Shown here in pieces: positions 58,266 to 64,000 of a DNA stretch of 64,000 bases. Source of the stretch: Lobosporangium transversale. Its lineage: Eukaryota; Mortierellomycota; Mortierellomycetes; Mortierellales; Mortierellaceae. Each line of letters begins with the position of its first letter. The first letter of the stretch is position 1. The notes under the pieces were generated by a model, which worked only from the letters and a program-made list of their open reading frames with translations, searched no databases and had not been told where the DNA came from. The translations under genes were made by a program, and so were the position numbers. The stretch is from contig NW_019028985.1 of NCBI RefSeq assembly GCF_002105155.1, forward strand, positions 682,001 through 746,000. Direction: 5' to 3'.

Positions 58266-58631
58266 GCTGAATTGAATCACAAAGTAAAGGAGAGGAAATG
58301 AGGTGAATGGAACGAATGAAAGGAATGAATGAAAGGAATGAATGAAAGGAATGAATGAAAGGAAGGAAGGAAGGAAGTATTAAGAATTGAAATGTGAAGT
58401 GATTAATGGACAAGTGTTGCAGGGCAGAGATAAAATAATTTTTTTCAAAAAGGAAAAAACATTTATTTTAATGTCAGAATGAATCACTGGACAATGCCAT
58501 CAAAAAATTCTTGGGTCACACTCTTCGTGGGAAGGTTGCAAAAGGGACGTGCTCAAATTTTCATTCCATCCTTCATTCTCCAACTTTTTATTTAAAAAAA
58601 GGATCGTCTATATCGTGAATATGTAAACGGA
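58266..58631. other. SNO promoter with GAATGAAAG tandem repeats
   Basis: 366 bases. From about 58311 to 58376 there are repeats of GAATGAAAG/GAATGAAT units ending in an AAGG run, close upstream of the SNO start. A T-rich tract follows near 58440. No gene seen. Confidence 0.6.
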
Positions 58632-59274
58632 TTATGGCTTACTAACAGCAGAGTCTGATTTAAACGTGGAGTGTAATAAAAACATCCTACTAAAGACCAT
58701 CAATGCAGGCGGAACCTCCACATCCTTGTTCAGGTTAATCTTCAGCCAGTATGTGAGTGACTTCTCTAGATGCTCCTTACTGACCCCTAATGACCGCATA
58801 CCTCGTTCCTCGTTTGCTAACTGCAACTCAGAAAACGTTAAAGAATCGATTCCTTCCTTTTGAAGTAAAAGATCATCCTGCTTGATATATCCCATATACT
58901 TGTCCAATCGTTTACGTAGCATGAAGCTAGGTCCGAAGCCACTCAATCCCATGAATCTAGACAAAATCGAAAACATTAAGGACAAAGCAGTCAATCATCA
59001 TTATTATGGACAAAATAAACCAAGGAACACCCAGCATAATATTTCCCTCCCTTCCTCTCTTTCACTTTTTGAGATCATAAACAACTCACCTGCAGAATGA
59101 AGCCAAGTGTGCCCGATCAATCATGCTGTACTCAAATGCATCACCATACTTCTTGGCCACGGTTAAAAAGGAGTTGTAACTTGCGAGAGCTTCCTTATTG
59201 ATCTGTAATAGGGAAATATAGGGAAAGATAAGGAAATGCCGGTTATAATGCATACATCCTTGATCCAATTTTAA

Positions 59275-59315
<41 letters not shown>

Positions 59316-60219
59316 AACCCGTGATGTCCACATACCTCACGACGGTTCAAAAGAATCAGCTTCTCAGTCATAGCACTTCGCTTTTCGTGAATCTTTTTAC
59401 GACGTCCTTCCTATCATATTTAACCATTTCAACAGCGTCAATCTACATTTAAAAAGTAATCATTAGGACTAAAAAAAAATAAAAAATAAAAATAAAAAAA
59501 CCATTGGGAATATACCAGCTGTGAGGGAGTAATACATGTCGAAGGGATTAACTGAGGAGCAAAGATGATAATCAAGGGGATGTACTCAGTTGCCAAAACA
59601 AATATTAAACCGAATGGAATCAGCCGCTTGATGTCGGCGTCAGTTTTGTGGATCTATATCAAATTGATCATGAACCAAGGCAAGCGCAAGTAAATATATA
59701 TCAGCGAAACAGCGAAACAAGTTGCTATACTACATATGTTTTTAGAAGAAAAAAAAGATTGTGTATACTGACCAGTTGAAACTCACGGCGTGTCAGTTGA
59801 TGGCCCTCCTCTCTTTGTGCTTGTTTGAGATCCTTGACAATCTTTTTGTTGACCCATAAGAGTTTAACGCCATCCTTGCACTGAATTACAATTTCCTTGC
59901 CCTTGCGGAAGAAATCTTTGGCTTTTCCAGAGATCCCTGTAGAAGCTGGTGATGGAGGCGTAGCTGTAATGCTGAGACTGTTCTCAGGATCGACTGATCC
60001 AACAGTGCCCGCGCTGATTGGTTTAGTGAGATCAGATAGAGGTGCAGGTGCAGGGTGAACATAACCTGTCGCTTTCTTATCCTTAGCGGGTTCTGGGCTG
60101 GAGGTACTATAGAAAGCGGGTCGACAAAACTGGCTTAATGTTGGAGCATGATAGCTATTGAGAAAAGATCCGAGGTTCGAGAATAAAGATAATCCGTTAG
60201 AATATATGTTGCATTCCAT
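58632..60219 (-). CDS. LETM1-domain mitochondrial inner-membrane protein, 365 aa
   Basis: LETM1/Mdm38 proteins support mitochondrial K+/H+ exchange and bind mitoribosomes. Five exons (59773-60219, 59516-59653, 59336-59410, 59090-59202, 58632-58956) total 366 codons. A cleavable-type N-terminus (HAPTLSQFCRPAFYSTSS) leads to a matrix segment GVKLLWVNKKIVKDLKQAQR with QLTRREFQL, then a membrane helix DIKRLIPFGLIFVLATEYIP and LIIIFAPQLIPST, then the ribosome-binding-like domain with FMGLSGFGPSFMLRKRLDK and WLKINLNKDVEVPPALM. It is shorter than Mdm38 and has no EF-hand or long coiled coil, closer to LETMD1-like proteins. A poly-A tract lies in the third intron. Confidence 0.88.
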
Positions 60220-60683
60220 GCAAGATACTAGCTTGTGATCCCACCATTAATCGTTTTTTTACCGGGCCGAAACCTGTGGTTGCCAGATCAAAAATTCAAC
60301 AGCACTGCTTCTGGATGGAGTCAATAATAATCTAGTTTGATATACACAGAAAGAATGGAATTATTCAGATGGTGTCCAAGCGCAGTGATGTGATCACACT
60401 AATCTATTTCAATAGACATTACAAATCTTACAGGCCCTTTGAATTGGCTCTATAGTTGATCCGTGCTGCTGCTCTGATGAAGGCTCCACTCATTATTATC
60501 TGTTCTAACTTTTTTTTTTTTTTTTTTGATTGCTAGACGTCGGGAAAAGATGGAGTAAATAATAGACTTTTGCATGTCGACGTTCTTGAAACCGAGACAA
60601 ATGTGACTTCTATTTGTGCCTTCATTTCAATACATGCAGATCTAGTTCCTCCTTCCTCCCATTCCTTTACTCATTGTGCCAAA
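60220..60683. promoter_or_regulatory. Divergent promoter LETM1-like / DUF1764 gene
   Basis: 464 bases between two start codons, with a poly-T tract at about 60511-60528. No TATA box is obvious. No gene seen. Confidence 0.4.
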
Positions 60684-61551
60684 ATGCCCCCCAAAAAGAC
60701 TCTGAAATCAGTGATCTCGAAAAAAACCTCGGCTAGTAAGCCGATTCTACCCAAAGACAAAGGCTCCTCTAAGAATGATAGTAAATATCTGCCTGTATCT
60801 CACACATACTATGGTTGTATTGGACTTTATACTGATATTTTTTGTATATTATAATCAATGATTAGCTTCCAAAGTTTCCGAGATTGATGATATTTTCAGC
60901 ACGGGAGCAAAATCCTCTGGGTTGACACAGCCCTTAAAGAACAAAAAAGTAGAACAAAAACCCTCGAAAGATTCAAACAAAGGACCGACAAAAGAACCAG
61001 CATATACTACAGATGGAAAGAAGAAAGGAAAGAAGCAGGATACACCGATAACTCAAAATACTGAAGAGGAAGAAGAATATGGAGAGGATACTGTCCCTAT
61101 GGCCGAATCATTGGATGATAGTCCAGATGAGGAAGATGTGGATGTAGAGGAGCTAATGTTTAATGAGGAAGAACGCAATGAAACAGAGGAGGCAGCTATC
61201 GCCAAGTTGATGGATAAGAAGAAGAAGAAAGCACAGCAAAACAAGGATCAAAATGGAAATGCAAGTACACGAACGGGGATGGTGGTGTCAACGAAGCCTA
61301 AGAGTGGTGCAAAGGTGGTAGAGGCTGTGGTTTTTAACGAACGACCTGCAGCAGCGGCAGCAGCAGCAGCAGCAGCAAAGACTCAAAAAATGAAGCGTAT
61401 GCGAGACGAACCAGACAGTGATGATGAGCTTGAGAAGAAGGCAAAGCGTAGGACAGATGATGGTTTACGATTGTTTGATATCCATGATCTGAATATTGGG
61501 AAGGGTGGTGGAACAGACAAGTGCCCATTTGATTGTGAATGCTGCTTTTAG
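60684..61551 (+). CDS. DUF1764-family protein, 260 aa
   Basis: Two exons (60684-60780, 60866-61551) total 261 codons. The C-terminal block RRTDDGLRLFDIHDLNIGKG with GGTDKCPFDCECCF is the DUF1764 signature, including the CPFDC(E/D)CCF end with four Cys. The rest is low-complexity: Lys/Ser-rich N-terminus, acidic tracts (EEEEEYGEDTVP; DDSPDEEDVDVEEL), a Lys-rich run and an Ala tract from GCA repeats near 61350-61378. Highly charged, probably nuclear or nucleolar; function not established to my knowledge. Confidence 0.85.
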
Positions 61552-61837
61552 ATTGAATACAAACATAAACACATTAAGCTAATTGTGTACTTTTTTGGGT
61601 CTGTGCTGAAATTTTTTGCGCGTGAATTTCGCCAAGATTGCTCTCGTGCGTGTCAGAGCAAGCCAAGAACAGAACACCTTGGCCCGAAAATAACGCCACG
61701 TCACATCCATGGAGAATAAAAGCGTCAAAAAAAAAAAAAAAAAAAAAAGATTTGGTCTGTTCATTACCTTTTAGAATAACGCGTCCACATTTCTTTAAAG
61801 CTTTCTCCCACTACTCCCACATAAACACATTCTCATC

Positions 61838-62315
61838 ATGTCGCTGCCATACACTATGGTCTTCACTCTCTTGATGACAGAGGTAAGCAAATTTACATTT
61901 GCACAGTGTTCGAACATTAAAGAATTAGATCTCCATTCTGCATCCACCTAGTCATGACAATTGTTGAGCTGAAATGAATTTCGTGTTTTTAAAACTAAAA
62001 TCTAGATGATCACCTTTATCTTTCTGATTGTAAGTACACGTATGCCAAATTGACCTATTCAACATGTCTCGTCTTGTTAACTCTTAAAAAAGTCGCGTGA
62101 GAAAAGCAGAACTAACTCCGGTGCTCGTCAATTGTTTTCGCTGTTGTAGCTCCCACTGCCATTCAAATGGAGAAGAGGAATGCTCAATTTCTTGTCAAAA
62201 TCACCCTTCATGGCTCATATCCAATATGTCATGAAGATTGTCTTTATGTAAGATCTCGTTTGGAGGATCCTTGAATCCCTGTTTGTTCTTTCTTTTTGGT
62301 GGATACTAAATATCC

Positions 62316-62346
<31 letters not shown>

Positions 62347-62895
62347 GAGGATAGCTTCGTGTTTATTCTCTTCCTTGGTAAAGTGTTAACAAATGATCTT
62401 ATCCGCGCTTAGACCAGTTTTTATATTATATTACGATAACTTACCTTTACTTCTATTGCTATCGACACTGTAGATTCCTTGAACCGTGTCATCAAGGTTG
62501 AGGAGATTGTCAGCGACAGTGATCATCATCATCATCATCACGCTCACACAGATACATCTGTTGCGGCTAAACGCTTCTATGCTCAACGCAATATGTAATG
62601 CATAACCCATATATGTTTTGATGAACTTTTTTATATACTCAATCTATCAGGCCTTTATAAAGAGTTGTGGTTGATTTTCTTTATCTTTTCCTTTTATATA
62701 CTTACCGATTTATAGGTACTTGACCGGCTTCACCCTGTTCTTGTCATTGATCTTGAACCGTACGTTTTTCACGATCTTGGATCTGATCAAGAGTGAGGAG
62801 AAGATGGAAGTTGTCAAGAAGCAGGTATTTATCATTGCATTACTGTCATGCTTATTCTTTGAGCTCTTTGTTGACCGGGATATTGACTGATTATT

Positions 62896-62933
<38 letters not shown>

Positions 62934-63186
62934 CGTTGCGCATTGAAAGGCTGCTCAACAGAGCAAAGAATATGAACGTCTTCTTGAGTCTGAGAAGAAG
63001 CTGAAGAAGGAGCTCGAGGACTTACAAAAGATTGCATCAAGCCATGAATCAACCAAGCAGGACCTAGAGAATTTGAAGAAGCAGGCCAGCCAGCAGCAGC
63101 AGGAATATTTGCGCATGGCGGACGAGAACAGTACTCTGGAGAAGAAGTTGAAGGGTACCAAGTCTGAGAACAAGAAGGACATTTAA
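61838..63186 (+). CDS. BAP31/Yet-like ER membrane protein, 218 aa
   Basis: BAP31 and yeast Yet1-3 help sort membrane proteins out of the ER. Seven exons (61838-61882, 62006-62029, 62150-62247, 62355-62377, 62474-62594, 62716-62824, 62950-63186) total 219 codons. Three hydrophobic segments are seen: MVFTLLMTEMITFIFLILPL, VMKIVFIFVFILFL and YLTGFTLFLSLILNRTF. Between them LPFKWRRGMLNFLSKSP and SLNRVIKV match the family. A loop holds seven consecutive His. A Lys/Glu-rich coiled coil (EYERLLESEKKLKKELEDLQ) leads to the C-terminus KKDI, a dilysine ER retrieval signal. A very long poly-T tract precedes the last exon. Confidence 0.92.
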
Positions 63187-63491
63187 CCACACAAGGCAAA
63201 ATGATGAAAAAAATGACGTCTTGATCTTCATTTCAACATGATAATATGTCATAATACAAAGCAGCCAGAACAAATAAACGAAAAGAAACTACATCCCCTC
63301 CTTTTTTTTAAAAATTTCTTTTTTATTATTAAAACGAACTTCATAAATTTGTTTGTGAGACGAAGTTTGGTTGTGAGCTATAGAAATGCATATTATTGAT
63401 AAAAAAAAAAATGCGATGTAGTCTAGCCTCTACTTGAATGTTTACAATTGGATGATGATAATGTGAATGATGAAATCAATGTGAAAGTAAT
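63187..63491. other. Gap between convergent genes
   Basis: 305 AT-rich bases between the BAP31-like stop and the cystathionine lyase stop. No gene seen. Confidence 0.5.
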
Positions 63492-64000
63492 TTACAGTTT
63501 GACGGCAGCTTCAAGAGCAGCGAGCACATCGGCGACCAAGTCTTCAGTGTCCTCAATACCAACTGACAGACGAATCAAGTTCTCAGTGATGCCCAAGGCA
63601 GCTCTGTCCTCAGCTGAGACTGATCCATGAGTCATGGTCGCGGGCAATTCGCACAATGACTCGACGCCTCCCAAACTCTCTGCAAGAGTAAAGAACTTGA
63701 CGTTACGCAAGAACGCATTGGCAGTAGCAAGATCACCTTTAATTCTGAATGAAATCATGCCTCCGAAGCCCCTCTGTTGACGCTTGGCCAGATCATGCTG
63801 AGGATGCGAAGGGAGACCAGGATAGATCACATTCTCGACACGTGGGGAAGCCTCGAGTGCCTCAGCAATGGCCTGTGCCGAAGTAGCATGCTGGCGCATG
63901 CGCAAGTGCAGGGTCTTTAAGCCACGGTTGGCGAGGAAACAATCGAATGCTGAGGGAACAGCTCCAATGGAGTTCTGCAAGAAGGCAAGCTTGGTGTAGA
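63492..64000 (-). CDS. CYS3: Cystathionine gamma-lyase, 3' part
   Basis: A PLP enzyme of the Cys/Met metabolism family that cleaves cystathionine to cysteine. The C-terminal ~168 residues are present in one open exon and the rest lies beyond 64000. Family blocks: QNSIGAVPSAFDCFLANRGL, KTLHLRMRQHATSAQAIAEA, VIYPGLPSHPQHDLAKRQ, GGMISFRIKG, FTLAESLGGVESL and ENLIRLSVGIEDTEDLVADV. The order ESLGGVES...SVGIED with the substrate-binding Arg in IRLSVG fits Cys3 rather than cystathionine beta-lyase, but gamma-synthase-like members cannot be excluded from this part alone. Confidence 0.9.
   Translation of the reverse strand, partial: YTKLAFLQNSIGAVPSAFDCFLANRGLKTLHLRMRQHATSAQAIAEALEASPRVENVIYPGLPSHPQHDLAKRQQRGFGGMISFRIKGDLATANAFLRNVKFFTLAESLGGVESLCELPATMTHGSVSAEDRAALGITENLIRLSVGIEDTEDLVADVLAALEAAVKL

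Overview
The window is nuclear DNA from a filamentous fungus. Genes are split by many short GT-AG introns, all four core histones are fungal in type (H2A ends in SQEL), and there are Elongator, Rpd3L, cornichon, GMF, LETM1 and NBR1 genes. The three-domain GRX3, NBR1 with ZZ fingers and high intron density suggest an early-diverging lineage, perhaps Mucoromycota or Mortierellomycota. That placement is inference. Long poly-A/poly-T tracts are common in introns and intergenic DNA.

Region 1 (1-28 kb) is a dense housekeeping block: ELP5 (5' cut by the window edge), an AFG2-type AAA ATPase, a membrane dipeptidyl aminopeptidase with an apparent frameshift, PSMG3, a branched-chain aminotransferase, RXT3, the histone pairs H2A/H2B and H3/H4 (each divergent), ribosomal protein uL15, ERV14, GMF, GRX3, and a beta-carbonic anhydrase that looks dead.

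Region 2 (28-53 kb) is accessory DNA. It holds a family of small secreted proteins with a LEA2/DUF3712-like core in five copies: three apparently intact (41.05, 44.19 and 46.66 kb, plus strand) and two dead (30.1-31.5 kb minus, 51.4-52.8 kb plus). Copies carry broken 3' ends of the neighbouring mitochondrial kinase gene, so the array grew by duplication of a unit spanning both genes. A decayed Helitron-like element between hairpin-rich inverted repeats (32.2-35.3 kb), an NBR1 autophagy receptor gene (35.9-38.5 kb) and a Tc1 transposon with 229-bp terminal inverted repeats (49.1-50.7 kb) lie in or beside the array.

Region 3 (53-64 kb) returns to housekeeping genes: PDK-family kinase, ENV7/STK16 kinase, the PdxT/SNO glutaminase of vitamin B6 synthesis, a LETM1-domain protein, a DUF1764 protein, a BAP31-like ER protein, and the 3' part of cystathionine gamma-lyase.

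For most genes I joined exons by hand from GT-AG sites and required the summed length to be divisible by three. Where this worked the protein length is stated as exact. Family names rest on motif recognition, not database searches.
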